Shown here: positions 12,715 through 25,640 of the stretch, piece after piece
How positions within the stretch are numbered: position 1 is the stretch's first letter
Layout: each line of letters opens with the position of its first letter
Assembly: GCA_037976565.1 (NCBI GenBank)
Contig: CP137666.1
Span: forward strand, 60,944,605-61,008,604
DNA from: Mesocentrotus franciscanus
Lineage: Eukaryota; Echinodermata; Echinoidea; Camarodonta; Strongylocentrotidae
Reading direction: 5' to 3'
DNA length: 64,000 nt
Program-made: the position numbers and the translations under genes
Notes under the pieces: model-generated
The model's input: only the letters and a program-made list of their open reading frames with translations
What the model was told of the DNA's origin: nothing
Database searches by the model: none

Positions 12715-13120
12715 TTAAAGATAAAGACCAGTTCTGGACATGCGATTGCATTGTGAAAGAAACGTTGTGGAATCGATCAGAAAAGGTTGATCATCTAGCA
12801 CATAAGTATTGGTGTGTACTGCAAGGTTCTGGAATCATCAAAATGATAAGAAATTTGACCCAGTCTTGGTAAAGTTACAAGCACTGTACACAGAAAGATG
12901 TATATGGGACTACGCGACACGTGCGCGACACGTGCACGATATCTATTTGGTCCAAATAGATATAATAATTTACCAAATATATCAATTAGTAGGCGGTTTC
13001 CCGGCAAAATTTGTATCATTACGTATTAGTCAAAACATATTCTTTCACATGATTGGTATTAAGAGCTTCAATTTCATTTTTTGAGAGGGGGGCGTTTCCA
13101 AAACTGGTTTTTACCTTTAA
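12715..13120. mobile_element. TTAA-flanked MITE, AGATAAAGACCAG family, copy 1
   Basis: TTAA flanks the element at 12715-12718 and 13117-13120. The termini AGATAAAGACCAGTTCTGG and (reverse complement of the right end) AGGTAAAAACCAGTTTTGG match at most positions. A close second copy lies at 40,269-40,655 with the same TTAA flanks. No coding capacity. Confidence 0.85.
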
Positions 13121-16100
13121 AGTGGGGCAAATTTGTCAGAGATATACAAGCCAAAGTGAGACCTGTATGTATATCCCAACTTAAAACTGTCCCTTCAGAA
13201 AGGTAGGAACACTTTTTAAGATTAGAATCATTATGCAAATTAAAGACTTAAAGCTGATATCTGTTTGCAAGATATTAATTGGTTTTGAATAGACAGAGAT
13301 TTTGAGGCAAACACTGCTGGAATGAGTTAACTAAGTTAAACACAGTTCTTCCAAAATATATTATCTTGTCACATGAACATGCCCAAGAAATAGGCCTGAT
13401 GCCACCCTGACATTGCTCAGGATTAAATGCTGGGCCATGATGAGTCCTCCCTCGCCTTCATTCTGCTGCCTATAATATCATTATTTTTAGACGATAGTCC
13501 CCAGGACCCTTGGAAACCCTCAGAACCCTGGAAGCTGTCAGGTCCTATTTACCTGACTGTCACTCATGTTTCCTCCAGGGATTCATTCAAAGGCCTGCCT
13601 TGTTTTCTGAAGGGTATACATCTGCAAAAGACTGTTCAGACTCGAGGATATTGACAAAGAATTAGTATCAAGAAACGTGGTATAAAGAAACGTGGTATAA
13701 AGAATCATCGTGTAGCGATAGGGGCACTTGAAAAGAGTATCATATAAAGCTATATCATATAACTAATTTGAGGAGGTCAGCTGACACCATACAACTCTAT
13801 GTTAATTGTTGGTTTATGTCCTCCATCCCTTTTGTTACACAATGTTTTGTCATACAATGTTTCATTATACAACATTTCATTACCCAACATTCTGATTATT
13901 TATTGTACGGCTACATGGTTTTCATACAATTTGGCTAATCTGAACAGGAGTAAGGCTCTAGGCGACTTGGAGAGCTGGAAATGATTATACATTTAAGAAA
14001 GGACCTTGATAAATGCTTCAAGTTTGGCTAGAAGTAAATGATGATTTGTTCTGGGTAGCAGCTGTATAAACTAGAAAGCACAACTTGGATTTGTTTGTGT
14101 TGTATGCATAACACATGTGAGTTCAAATTAAAGGTATTTTGGAAGTTGGACAAAGACTTTTAAAGTTGAAACAGAATTTTTAAGAGATTGAAACTAGCTA
14201 TACCTCACTGGGGAGAAAAAATCAAACATTTTTTATTATTCAAGCGTTCAAGGGTATTTTCAAAGATATTTTGTGGTGTCTACATGAAAAAGTGTTTCAA
14301 GGGTCTTTGTGGGCGATTCCGTGCAGTATGTCCCACAGAACATTCGTCTTTTTCCATTTATCTTACAAAAGAAAAAGAAAATTCTCTAGATATATTACCA
14401 CTGAATGATAAGAGTGATACTACAGCCACGCATTAGTTAATGGTAATACTGAGATATATATTTTCATTATTGGATTAAGTAAAATAAAATAGAAGAAATA
14501 AAATTAAAAAATGAAAAATAAAAATAAAATGAATAAATGGATAAAAGTCATATGACGTATGGGACACATTGCACGTAACCGCCCCTGTACATCTAAAAAA
14601 ATGATTGCAAACTAATACGGGTTGCAGAAACGTATCCAGGACCTGCACATAATGGTCTCATTTTAATTTGCAAGTTTCTCAAAATTAAATTTGATGTATA
14701 AAATAGCTTGTGAAGTGGACTTCATGATTTCATAATGCCTTTGGGATTATTACTTATGTTTAGTAATCAATGCGAAAACATTTATCAGTTAACTGTTTAT
14801 GAAGGCTCACACTCCCTGATTGAAAGAGACTCTTCTTCTGAAAGGCATCACGCAGCTTTGTTTCCAAGGTCCCTTTATCTTTCTCATTCTACTAGGACCC
14901 TATTTTTTTACTCCAGGGTCTAGCGAAAAGAAAGTATGGATTAGTGTCTTGCCAAAGAACATTAGCTACTAAGGTTGGGATTCAGACACCAGTCTGACTA
15001 CAGTCCATTAACCCACAAAGAGCATATTTAACTTTTTTATTCTGTAGGCATGAGCCCTATGCTAAAATTGTGGACATTTCAGGGGTGCTTACTTTGATTT
15101 GGAGCACCCATATGTCCCAGGTGCCTGTTAGTGTAAAGCCTGATATATATATAAGCTACTGAAATCATTGCCATTTGATTGGTTGTGAGCAATATCATGG
15201 TAGAATTGTTGCAGTTTTTATTGATCACAAGTTTTATGACACAGGATTGCCCTGATTGCCACAAAAAAGGTCAATGACCAGAAGGACTCCTCTTCAATGT
15301 CCAAATATACCTTTCTGCGGTACTTCCTTAGGAAGAAATGACAAAGGACTGTATCAACAACATCCATGACATAAAAGCCTTCATTCATTATTTACTGTCC
15401 TGAACAATCTAAAAATGGAAATGTGATGGATAGCATATGTGAAGTAAAGCAGAGGTTAGATAATGTCGGTACCTGGTAAGAAGTGAAAGCTAGAAGGCCG
15501 AGTCTGGACAGTGTTATCTTTATCACACAATAATTATGATTTTTGTTACCCTTTGTAATTAAAAAAGAAAGTGGATTCTATTCAATACATTTGAATTTGA
15601 ATTTGAATTATATACATGCCAAATCAGCCTCAAATCATGGACAGTCTTGCAACTGGTCTGACTACTACAATTCACATTCGATTGGGACCTAGCTTTCTCC
15701 CCCTCAAGGGCCTACATTACCCTGCAATTACAATCTCATTCTTCAAAAGGCTTATAGGTACCCCAATACCAAACAGTCTACTTGGTTAAATTTTCATATC
15801 TCAGGATATTGTGAAATCAGATCACGTTCCAATCATGTAGTGTGAGTGGACTTTGTCATCCTGTGGATGTGGGTTTGATATGCTGAGGCCCAAAGACAAA
15901 GGCATTTTGCCTATTGTCTCTGTTGAACTAGTTGTTTTGAATGGGTACCTGGTAGGAAGATTATATTATAATATATAAAACACCCAAAATAAATGGCACA
16001 TTTCTATTTTAGAGATCTTCACATTTGACACGCACTTGCATCAACATGTCAATATTAGTCACGTTCAATAGGGTTCATCTCGAGTTTAAATTGATCCGGA

Positions 16101-16334
16101 AATAAAGGGGGAAAAGAGTCCACAAAATGGGGGAAATAAACACATCACTGTTGTACAGTATCATAAATTTACCTTAAGGTTATTGCAAGTTCAGTACAAT
16201 GCTAAAACTTCTCACATCTTTATTTTGGGGGAAATTTTTATTGATATTTTCATAATTACAGTGTATGATAATGATCAACTGTAATGATGATTAATAAGAC
16301 TGAAATGGAGAGAAAGTGAAAGAAAGATGGAATC
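13121..16334. other. Non-coding stretch
   Basis: The only structure I see is a short imperfect tandem of a 14-16 bp unit (ATACAATGTTTTGTC-like) at about 13,833-13,895 and a doubled AAACGTGGTATAAAGA at 13,672-13,705. No gene is supported. Confidence 0.4.
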
Positions 16335-16780
16335 ATAGGTCGCATTTATCGACCAAATTTTTGCCTAGAATCAGCGTTTTCAAACGTCTTTCAGGCAAAT
16401 TTTTAAGGCGATAAACGCAAAGCCCTATTTCAAACGTCTTTAGATATGGGCATATTGTAACCCCGAAAAGGTGCGTTTGAATGTGACATACAGCCAGAAT
16501 CACGTTTCTGAGACACGATAAACGCAAAGCTGTTTTGAACCCCACATACAAATCGGACCTTCCCATATAGCTCTATGGACCTTCCCAGGCTAATCTGCTT
16601 CCAAGGTCAAACGGCGCAAAGCAGCTGGGCAGAGACAAGGCCTTTATTTTGAATCGTGAAGAGACGATAAACGCGACATCCCGAGAATCACGTTCGTATA
16701 GTGGGGTTCGATAGTGGGGTTCGATAGTGGGGTTCGATATGTACATATCTGATGGCAAGACCCGATAAACGCACCCATAG
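16335..16780. mobile_element. MITE-like element with GATAAACGC repeats
   Basis: The left end reads GGTCGCATTTATCG and the right end is its near reverse complement (CGATAAACGCACCC). Inside, GATAAACGC-type words recur (about 16,411, 16,518, 16,666) and a 14-bp unit ATAGTGGGGTTCG is tandemly repeated at 16,698-16,740. The frames spanning it are by-products of these repeats. Family not recognised. Confidence 0.5.
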
Positions 16781-16784
16781 AGAT

Positions 16785-16980
16785 AAAGATAGAGAGGGGG
16801 AGGAAGAGAGAGGGGAGTGTGAGAGAGAAGGAGGAAGAGAGAAAGGGGAAGAAAGGGGAAGAGAGGGAGATGGAGGCAGGGAAAAAAGGAAGAGAGAGAG
16901 GGGGAGAGAGAGAGAGAGAGAGAGAAAGAAAGAGATGGGGGAGGAGAGGAAGAGAGAAAAAAGGTGAGAGAGAGAGAAAA
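16785..16980. repeat. Purine (GA/GGA)n low-complexity tract
   Basis: Nearly pure purine sequence of GA, GGA and GAAA units. It produces long Arg/Glu frames on one strand and Ser/Leu/Phe frames on the other; none is a gene. Confidence 0.9.
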
Positions 16981-18049
16981 CTTTTTTCTTCTGAAAATGT
17001 AAATAAGTATAGGGTCACACCCAAGACAAACTTAAATCTATATTTTATCAGTTATCAACTATGCCTTGAGAGTGCCCCCCCCCCATGCAATTCTTGGTCA
17101 GTACTCATACCCCATCGTTATCCCTCCTAAAACTTGAAACACCACACACACTGTGGTAAAGTCTGATGCATTTTGTGATATTTCTACAAATCATGATTAT
17201 AGTTAGGAGATATAGACTGAGATAATGGGGCAGAGAAAGAGAAATATAAGAAGAGACGATGTAATAATAATAATAACAGGATGAAGTATGCTTTGACAGG
17301 TCACTTTACTTACAGGGGTGTCAAGACATAACGGAAGGACATCCAAGTACACAGACCTGGGCTTCAAACCCCTGCATGCATGAAGAGACCAGCTCAATAC
17401 ACATTGGAACATTTCAGAAATGAGATTACATGCAATCAGGAATATGGTAAGATATCATTGTTCAATGCATCTTAAGAACCATGGAATAATTTTTTTGTCA
17501 AGAATGACTATGGCAGGCAAAGAATAGTGTTACTTCCATGTTGGAACTGGAACTGGAACTGGAATAGGTCCTGTCCTGGGTGGAAGGAACAAGACAGATC
17601 TTGGATTGAGTACACTCGCTGAAAGGAGATTTGCTAGACTAACTACCTTCTTCAAAGCTCATGAAGGGTACCTTTCCGTTCCAGTGCGACACCTGCTTCA
17701 TCCTCTTATTTGTTTAACCAGAAGTTCACACAAATATTCATTCCTTACAAAACCACTTACAGATGGGAATTCTGAACCATCATCCATAGTTAACATTCAA
17801 AATCCTTGTATTCAAGGCTAACGTGCAACAGCATTTTCAATTGTACTATTTGATTATTTAATGCACATTATTTTCTGAATCAGATTCAGATGACAACAGG
17901 ATGCAGTATGCTTTGACAGGTCAACGAATTCACAGTGGTTTCAAGGCCTGATTGAAGGGTACTCATTTACATGGGAATAGACATGGGCATGAACCCCTGT
18001 ATGCAAGAAGAGACCATGAAGCCTTTAGGGCCCATAATCCATATTAATT

Positions 18050-18175
18050 AAACTTAACTAAGCTAGTTGCCAACTATGCCCTAGTAGCCAACTACGCCCT
18101 CGTAGCCAACTAAAATCCCTAGTTACCAACTATGGAAAAGCCAACTTGTGCAACTAGTTGGGAACTAGCCATTGT
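18050..18175. repeat. Short minisatellite, GCCAACTA-based units
   Basis: Imperfect ~20 bp units (CTAGTAGCCAACTACGCC-like) are repeated about six times within the larger tandem array. Confidence 0.6.
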
Positions 18176-18613
18176 TTGCCGTCTGGTGAAGTAGACATGG
18201 GTGGAATACATGGAAAATAAGTAATTAGTCTGAATGGTTAATATACATAATTCTTTGTGCAGCACTGGAAGCTTTTTTTGCACTGGAAGTTTATGTCGAG
18301 TTGGAAGTTTTTATGAATATTGGCCCTGCTCAATACATATTGGAACTTTTTTTTTACAGATGACGTGGCAATGGTAAGACTTGGTTGAGGTTCAGGATAC
18401 AAGAGAACCATAGTGAAACAACAGGATGGAGTATGCTTTGACAGGCGAATTCACGTTAATGGATGTCAGGGCATATTTCAAGGGTACATCTACAATGTAC
18501 TTTGACCTGCACCAAATTGTCACATAGATTTCCTTCATAGACACAGAATTACCCCTGCATGCATGGAGAAACCAGTTCAATAAACATTGGACCTTTTGCA
18601 GTTCAACATTTAA

Positions 18614-19141
18614 AGGTACTATGTCCCATTTGCAGGCCCCAAAAATGAAAAGGTTAAATTCCAACGGCATTTGAAAGACAATAGTAATTTAGAACTTCCC
18701 TAAAAAAAGGGGCTTGAAAATGTCTTTAAGTGGGAAAATAACGACTATTAGTTGTCGAATCGACTTAGGAGCTATAGAGCCAGTAAGTAATAGTCTGATT
18801 TTTCAGACCATTGTACCGAATGGTCGTACGTTTTATGCTGCGCAAAGATTCAATCAGTTTAATTTTGGCCATTACAAGAAGTGGGTTATTGATGTAGACA
18901 AATGCTCATGTACCCTTTACAGCTCATTTTATGTATGTTATTACCAAAGATGAAAAAGCCAGTCAGTCACTCAATAGTGTCTGACAGTGAAGTCTAGCAA
19001 GTAAACGGGTTTCCTTGCATAATTTGAATATTAGGACACTGCTAACATTTAAATTTCACAGATAGGACATACAGGACATATTCATAATTCCTGCAAAGTT
19101 CTACAGAATTTGATGTTGGCTGCAAAAGGGACATAGTATCT
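18614..19141 (+). mobile_element. TTAA-flanked MITE, AGGTACTATGTCCC family, copy 1
   Basis: TTAA lies at 18,610-18,613 and 19,142-19,145. The termini AGGTACTATGTCCC and (reverse complement) AGATACTATGTCCC are inverted repeats. A near-identical copy sits at 32,187-32,716 and a truncated one at 63,515-63,861. The internal 77-codon frame from the ATG at 18,720 translates identically in the 32 kb copy, but that follows from overall near-identity and is not evidence of a protein. Recent movement is implied. Confidence 0.85.
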
Positions 19142-19800
19142 TTAAAGGAAAGGCATACACATGATCCCTATATCGTCTGTTGAGAAACAGAAGGGTGGTA
19201 TATGTAACTCTATGTTAAGTATAATACGATTTAAGGCCCTTCTGGCACCAAACAGACAATATGTAATATGAGCTGATGTGAGGCATTAACATTACATGAC
19301 TGGAGTTAAGGACAATGTAGTAATCATAATAACAGGATGAAGTATGCTTTGACAGGCAAATCCACTTATATGGCAGACAAGGTATAATTTGAACATGTAG
19401 ACTAGCTTTTTGCAGAACATTTTTCACTGGGAGCTGAATCTGCAATTGATACCTAACACACAAAACAAAACTGACTCCTAACTACTTCAACCTGATTCTT
19501 GACCATTGGGAGTAATGCGATTGTTTGTTTAGTCTGCCTGCCATGAGTCTGGTGTTGGTCTTGTTGTATGAATGGAGTATAAGGATACAATGAGACATTA
19601 AATGATATCTCACCAATACATGTAGGTATTTTAGAATGCTATAGAATCATGGTTGATTAACTGATTACAGGATGAAATGTGCTTTGAAAGGCCAATTGAC
19701 TTTAAGGGTATCAAGGTTTTAATTTCCAAGGATATTCAAGTAAGTCTACTCAGATTGAGCTTGAAACCCCTGTACACATGGAGAGACCAGTAGCTAAGTA

Positions 19801-21199
19801 TAGACATATATGTAGACATAATTGACATAAAACAATACAACATTTAACTTGATGAAATTATGAAAATGATAAGGCATGAACATATTCTGATATGAATACA
19901 GATATTTTATGGTAGTTACCTAGGTTATTCTGCTCTCATTTCATGAAAGCGTACATTACAAAAATTAGCAAATCAATAGTTTATCAGGCTTTATGACATG
20001 TGTGGTGAACCCCAACCCCCTACATGTAGGTCATTCCTCAACTGTTCTATTCCCAAAGGTCAGCTAAGGTGGGCATGATGGGGACAAGTGGACAACTATA
20101 ACTGGACAGGAAATTTGTCCAGTGACCTTAGACCAATAACTCTTGACCAGTGACTCATTATCAAATTAAAAGTCTGAATAATCTTGATAAATTTTAAAAC
20201 TGATGAAGCTCATGGCTGTAGAGTCAGGTTTGGTTCACACAATTTAAAAAGAAGTAAAGATGTCTAATGAATAGACCGGTTTACTAACATATTCATATTT
20301 TATGCATACTTTTTAAACAAAGGTTGTTCTCGACAACCTGAAAGCTTGCCCGGGCCTTCCCTGACATAGCAACACGTACTGTAGGCAGACTGGATTCCGA
20401 GTATTGTTGTTCATTCATTCATTCAGGCCCCTAGAGAAAAAAAAAACGGTCTATTCCATTTAGATGATATCACCACAATTTGTATGTTTTCTTGATGCAT
20501 GATCTGAATTGTTTTAAATGATATTGAAAAAACAGGAAGATGTCCGTAGAGTACGTTGTAAAATACATTGCAAGGTTACTTACAATGATTGTTTGCATTT
20601 ATTTTCAATTCAGTTCATGACATTGGTATTAATATGATTATATATGCATTATATGGTGATAATTTTAGACTTGGAAATTACTGGAAAAAACTTAAACGAA
20701 GGAAAACAAATATTTACAGCTATTAAAATCAATTTCAATTCATTATAACCGTGGGAATACTTATCCATGTTCTAACATTTAATGTCATTCTACACTGTTT
20801 AGTTTATAAAGTTCTTCTCAAAAGGGACAAAAATACAGGAGAGAATAATTTTCCATGTACATGATATCCAATTTAGGGTCAATGATCGTCTCTGAGTTTA
20901 AAAGCCAAGTAAATTATCGTACAATGGAATCGCATAATCAAGCAGACAATCACCCTCACTGATGGGTGAAGAACAACTGCTGCATACAGCACGATATACG
21001 ATGTCATGTGACAATATGATCCCTACATTGATCCCCTATGCCTGATCTAAAATGGCCAACGAGCAAACATGAATGGCAACAGCTGACAAACAGACAGTGA
21101 CATGTTGACAGGCACTTTGACACAAAGCCACACCATCGTCTGTCAGTTTTGTGGGCATTTCTGTTATCGTTTTGGTGAATTTCCCCTCCCTCTATCCCT

Positions 21200-21242
<43 letters not shown>

Positions 21243-22439
21243 TCTTTCATTCTAATGCTTATTTCTTGTTTCTTGCTCTCTTTCTATCTATTTACTCTTC
21301 TATCCTCACTCTCTGTGTCTCTCACTTGCCCTTCTATCTTTGTCTACCAGTATGTTTCTTGTCTATCACTCCTACCAGTATTTATTTTGTAAAGTCTCAC
21401 TTTTACTCTCCTTCTTCAGGACAATTTCTTTCCTTGAAAACTTAAAATAATCCCTGAAGAAACATGCTTTGAGATAAGGGAGGTGGTGAGTTCCATTAAA
21501 ATTATCTAAACCAAATGATACCTATACAAATGTAAGCTACTGTGCCTAATTTCACAAACACGAATGTCTCACTGAATCGACTCAGTAATATAGACATACA
21601 TGTAAATCTAGTTGTGGGAATGCTGAATCAGTAATAAATGTCAGCTTATTTAAGGATGATTCATTCAATATGAAATCAATTGATCATTTTTTAACTATTG
21701 TGTGTTGTAGAAAAGGTAAAGCATAGTACAATGGGTGGGAACGGCCTCTAAGCAGCACAGGCTGAAAATCCTCCGTTCATAAATTTACAAAACAAATGTA
21801 TTTTTTGTTATAAGATCTATATAGTAATTCTCAAGAAAAAGTCATGATACATAAGTGGATTTAAGGTTGGTAATAATGTAAAGAGTGGGATGTGATAACC
21901 AAGTAGGATAGCCTGCCCCAAATCACTGGCAGGTATCCCCCCCCCCCACATTTGAATGAAAGACTTTCACTTTCACTTTTTCATACATTTCACCCTTTCC
22001 TACCTTTCTGGAAGTCTTGGAAATTCCCCTGATATCTAAGGCCCTATTCTCATTACAAAAGACAGCATAATCTAGTGCATGCTAGATCATTGTGAGAATG
22101 CCATAAAACTGTCCTTCTGGCAATAAATTCTAATTTTTCTCTCCCAATTCTACCAATAATAAAAAAATAAGGAGAAAACACTGCCTCATTTATTTTTACT
22201 TAGTTATAATAGTGCAATAACAATGATATCATAATAATATTAGATCACTTATCTACAATTACGTGCAATCAAAGAGCCTGCCTACATCACTATCTGATTC
22301 CATTGTTCAATGTGTTTGTTTACCTATCAAGTGTTTTGCCAACATTTGCATTTAACAAACACAATTTATAATTTACAGTATACATAGGTATTTCGACAGA
22401 TATAGGTAATAGCATTTGTTTTCATATAGAACAAAGAAG
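19801..22439. other. Non-coding stretch with a (CT)n tract
   Basis: A pyrimidine tract with (CT)n occupies about 21,180-21,245. No gene or bounded element is supported elsewhere in this stretch. Confidence 0.45.
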
Positions 22440-22590
22440 ACTTTGGAATACCTGGCACAACACGTGATAAGTCATACAAACTTTTGTTTACAAATCTGTA
22501 TTCTAAGTATGTTTCTATGTGCATAGCATTATATTCAGATCCATATAAGTTTGTATGACTTATCACGTGTTGTGCCAGGTGTTCCAAAGT
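22440..22590. repeat. Near-perfect 44-bp inverted repeat (hairpin)
   Basis: Bases 22,440-22,483 are the reverse complement of 22,547-22,590 with a single mismatch, leaving a 63-base loop. The arms contain CACGTGATAAGTCATACA. No target duplication or further copies are visible in the window. It could be a small foldback element or the source of a long-stem RNA hairpin. Confidence 0.75.
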
Positions 22591-23821
22591 ATATAAAGCC
22601 TTGTGGCCCTTTTAACTCTTCTTTTAAATAAATAAATGCTAGTGAAAGGAGCATACATGTGACATATAACAAACAGCGGCATTTCAAGATGATCTATTTC
22701 TCTCTTGAATATAAAAGGAACCTGTTTGAGAAAGAAGTGATTAGAGCTGTGTCCTTCTCATACGATAACAATTTCTTTAATAGTTAACCCTGAGTCTTTA
22801 TTGTGTTTTCTTTTCCCTCTCTCTTCCCTCTCTCTTTTGTCAGATGAATGATCATCTTAGGCACTAAGAAACATGAATTTCTTTTCCCCATTTTACCCCA
22901 TTGTAAACATGAACTGGGAGGTCCCTGTATTGAGCCTATGGTGATGAGAGAATTCAGTGTAAGTAGTCAACAAGTAAATGCCATGTCACCTGTTGATTTG
23001 GGCAAAATGAATATAGCTATGTTCCCACAGGAACTCAGTAGTTTTTAACTTAGAGTTTGGCAAACCTTGAAATTTTAAACAATGACCCACTTAACAACAC
23101 ACATTCAAACTGCACCAAAATGACTGCTCAAGGTTTTGAACTAAAAGCACAAGGCAAGCAGTTATAAATGAACTATAACTAATAACTATTAATAACTAAG
23201 TGCATCCTCATGGTCTTTAAATACAAGATAGTTTTTAAAATTTCAAACTGCAAGCTAAACTTAAACTTTACGTACTGTCAAATGAACCTAGCTAGTATAA
23301 AACATTCTTGACTTGCCCACATTCAGACTAGCAGGATTCATTTAATAATTATACGAGAATCGGACAGCTATACGATAAGTATTTAAATGTTCCCTCGTCT
23401 GAATGCCATACAAGGAAACATTGTAAACTATAATGAAATGTCAAATAGCGAAACGCCTGTTTGAGCATCATTTTGAATGAAAACTCAATAAAGAACCAGC
23501 ATTCTGCTCTGTTCTAAACGTTGTAATGTACAAAAACCGTACACAATAATTGGGCAGGGCTTATCACAAGCGCATTCTAAGGACTGGCCAGCTGTCTTGT
23601 CAACTGACCTCTTCAAAATTTGTTTCTTTACAATGTTTCTTTAAACGGTGTTCCTTTTTAGTCTGTATGCTCCTTTCGCAAAATGATGATTCTTTCAACG
23701 ACGTTTCTGTTTAAGAGTTTCCTTTAGTATGAATTGGCTAATGGGGGTGAAATGATGTCATCTTTCCAAATTTGACTTGCAAAATGTTAGGAACCACTAT
23801 GAATGGATATCACATGTAGGC
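22591..23821. other. Non-coding stretch
   Basis: No coding sequence is supported. Part of 23,290-23,770 shares short words with 2.5-2.9 kb and 13.7 kb, pointing to an old dispersed repeat without clear ends. Confidence 0.4.
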
Positions 23822-23824
23822 TAA

Positions 23825-24272
23825 GACCCCGTTCTCACTCACTTTGAAAGTGGTCTTAGTTAGACCGCTCCAGAGGAACGGGTCTTGAGGAACGGTTTGC
23901 GAGGGTTCACACTCCGAGCAGTTTTTTATGGCTCAAACCGCTCCACGAGTCAAAGTGGTCTTGTTGCTATGGCAGCTCAGGTCAGCGGGTAAATTTTTTG
24001 CGCGCGGAATACTAAGCGTATGTACCGTACTACATGTTTCGTGCAACGTCACTAGACCACTTCCGTTCAAAGTACGCCTTCTCACTGCACGTTAGAGCGC
24101 TCCAAACCGCTCTTAATAAGACCCGTTCCTCAAGACCACCTCCGAGGTGGTCTTCTGAGCGTCCAGAAGTCCACTTCCTGGACCACTTTGACCGTTCTCA
24201 CTCACCTAAGAACCGCTCCTGAGGAACGGGTCTTAGTTAGACCGCTCCAACGAAGTGAATGAGAACGGGGTC
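23825..24272 (+). mobile_element. TWA-type MITE, copy with exact TAA duplication
   Basis: Same family as 4,015-4,448. It is flanked by TAA at 23,822-23,824 and TAA at 24,273-24,275, which defines the element ends. Internal differences from the other copies are small indels (for example GCGCGCGG near 24,001). Confidence 0.85.
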
Positions 24273-25507
24273 TAAGTCATACAAGAGGCAATATCTTGAC
24301 TGATGGTAATCAGAGTGGTCAGAGGGCTGACCTGGAACTGGAATAGGTCCTGTCCTGGGTGGAAGGAACAAGACCCCTGGGAACCTATCAAAACTATGCC
24401 AGGTCAACAGAAAAACAGTTCCTGTCACACAGTCACAGGCGAGAATCTCTGGCCATGTCAATTCTAAAAAACATGGATATACACATGACACAATTTTTGA
24501 GTGGCATACACATTTGGTATCATTCAATATCAAATTGTTAATTAATTTCTTCTTCACTGTATCCTTTTGTCTTTGTTATTTTCAGAATTACAACAGATAC
24601 AATGATCACAGAGAAAATCTGAAGTGAGTGTAGGAAATGAGACTACATCTAGATATATTAAACACAACCCACATAGGGACAAAAGTGCATATAGGCTCAT
24701 TATCACTGCTTTCAAGCATAGGTAAAATACGTCACCTACCGTACATTTCATCCCATTCATTAATAGGTACACAGGTGTCATCTACTGACAACCAGATCTT
24801 TAACCTAATGGAGGGGGAGGGGTCCACACATTTTGGAAACAACTTATTATGTACTGTTATATTCAAATGCATAGACCTAATTATTACATTTTGTTTCACT
24901 TAGTTTTAAGTATGATTGGGTCAAGGAATAACTGGGAGGAATTAAACTTGAAACTCTGTTAATGCTCAATGCTTTATTCAAGTTGTATTCAAATTGGCAA
25001 AATAAATGTAATCTTCCTGATAGGACACTGGCTCCCTTGGACCTCTGGATGTACTACTTGTTTCTGTCCTCAAAATGAATACCAAGTCTCTGCTGAAGAG
25101 AAAAGCAGGGGTACCTTTTATGGATCCTGTCAACATTTTCTTCCCACTCTTCCTTTCTCCCTTTTTTTTTCCTCATTTTTTCTTTTTGCAATTTGATTGG
25201 GGTGCTTGCCCCCATACTCAGCTGTAGCTACGCCATATCAATGTTAGCGTTTAGCAGGAAAAAAAAATCATGTATTATTGTTTTGATAGGAGAGAAGTGC
25301 ACCATTTTTGCCTGACCCACTTCCAATATAATCATTGATACCTTATTATTCATAATTTTTGTTGTGCTTGTCAATTTTTTTTCTTCAAAATCCCAGACCT
25401 TGTACCTTGTAGAAATAATCCTGATAGCAGCTTATCATACAGCTAAACTGGGATGTCTGTGCAATGTGCCGGCATAGTGACCTCCTCTTTTCAGACCTCT
25501 TTTCCCC

Positions 25508-25585
25508 TTGTTTTATCTTTTATTGTTATCATCTTTATTACTATTAATATTATTATTATTACTATTATTACTTTATTTATTATCA

Positions 25586-25621
<36 letters not shown>

Positions 25622-25640
25622 CGATATATATCATTTTTTT
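25508..25640. repeat. (TTA/ATT)n microsatellite tract
   Basis: Mostly TTA/ATT triplets with C interruptions. It generates Ile- and Leu-rich frames that are not genes. Confidence 0.85.

Larger units (their letters stand above)
17270..19800. repeat. Diverged large-unit tandem array, at least five units
   Basis: A ~130 bp core beginning near AACAGGATG(A/C/G)AGTATGC and ending near CCCCTGCATGCATG...GAGACCAG recurs at about 17,277, 17,896, 18,421, 19,331 and 19,669. Spacing is roughly 340-620 bp once the MITE at 18,614-19,141 is subtracted. Divergence between units is considerable, so the array is old. Minus-strand frames share a weak pattern, but the frame breaks between units and none has consistent splice sites, so I treat it as non-coding. 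Confidence 0.55.

Noticed and set aside
16752..17130. Long Arg/Glu- and Ser/Leu-rich open frames on both strands
   Set aside because: They are translations of a homopurine (GA)n tract; no initiation, splice or domain evidence.
18714..18953. 79-residue frame conserved identically in two places
   Set aside because: Identity is explained by near-identical MITE copies; no domain, no selection evidence, and the third copy is disrupted.
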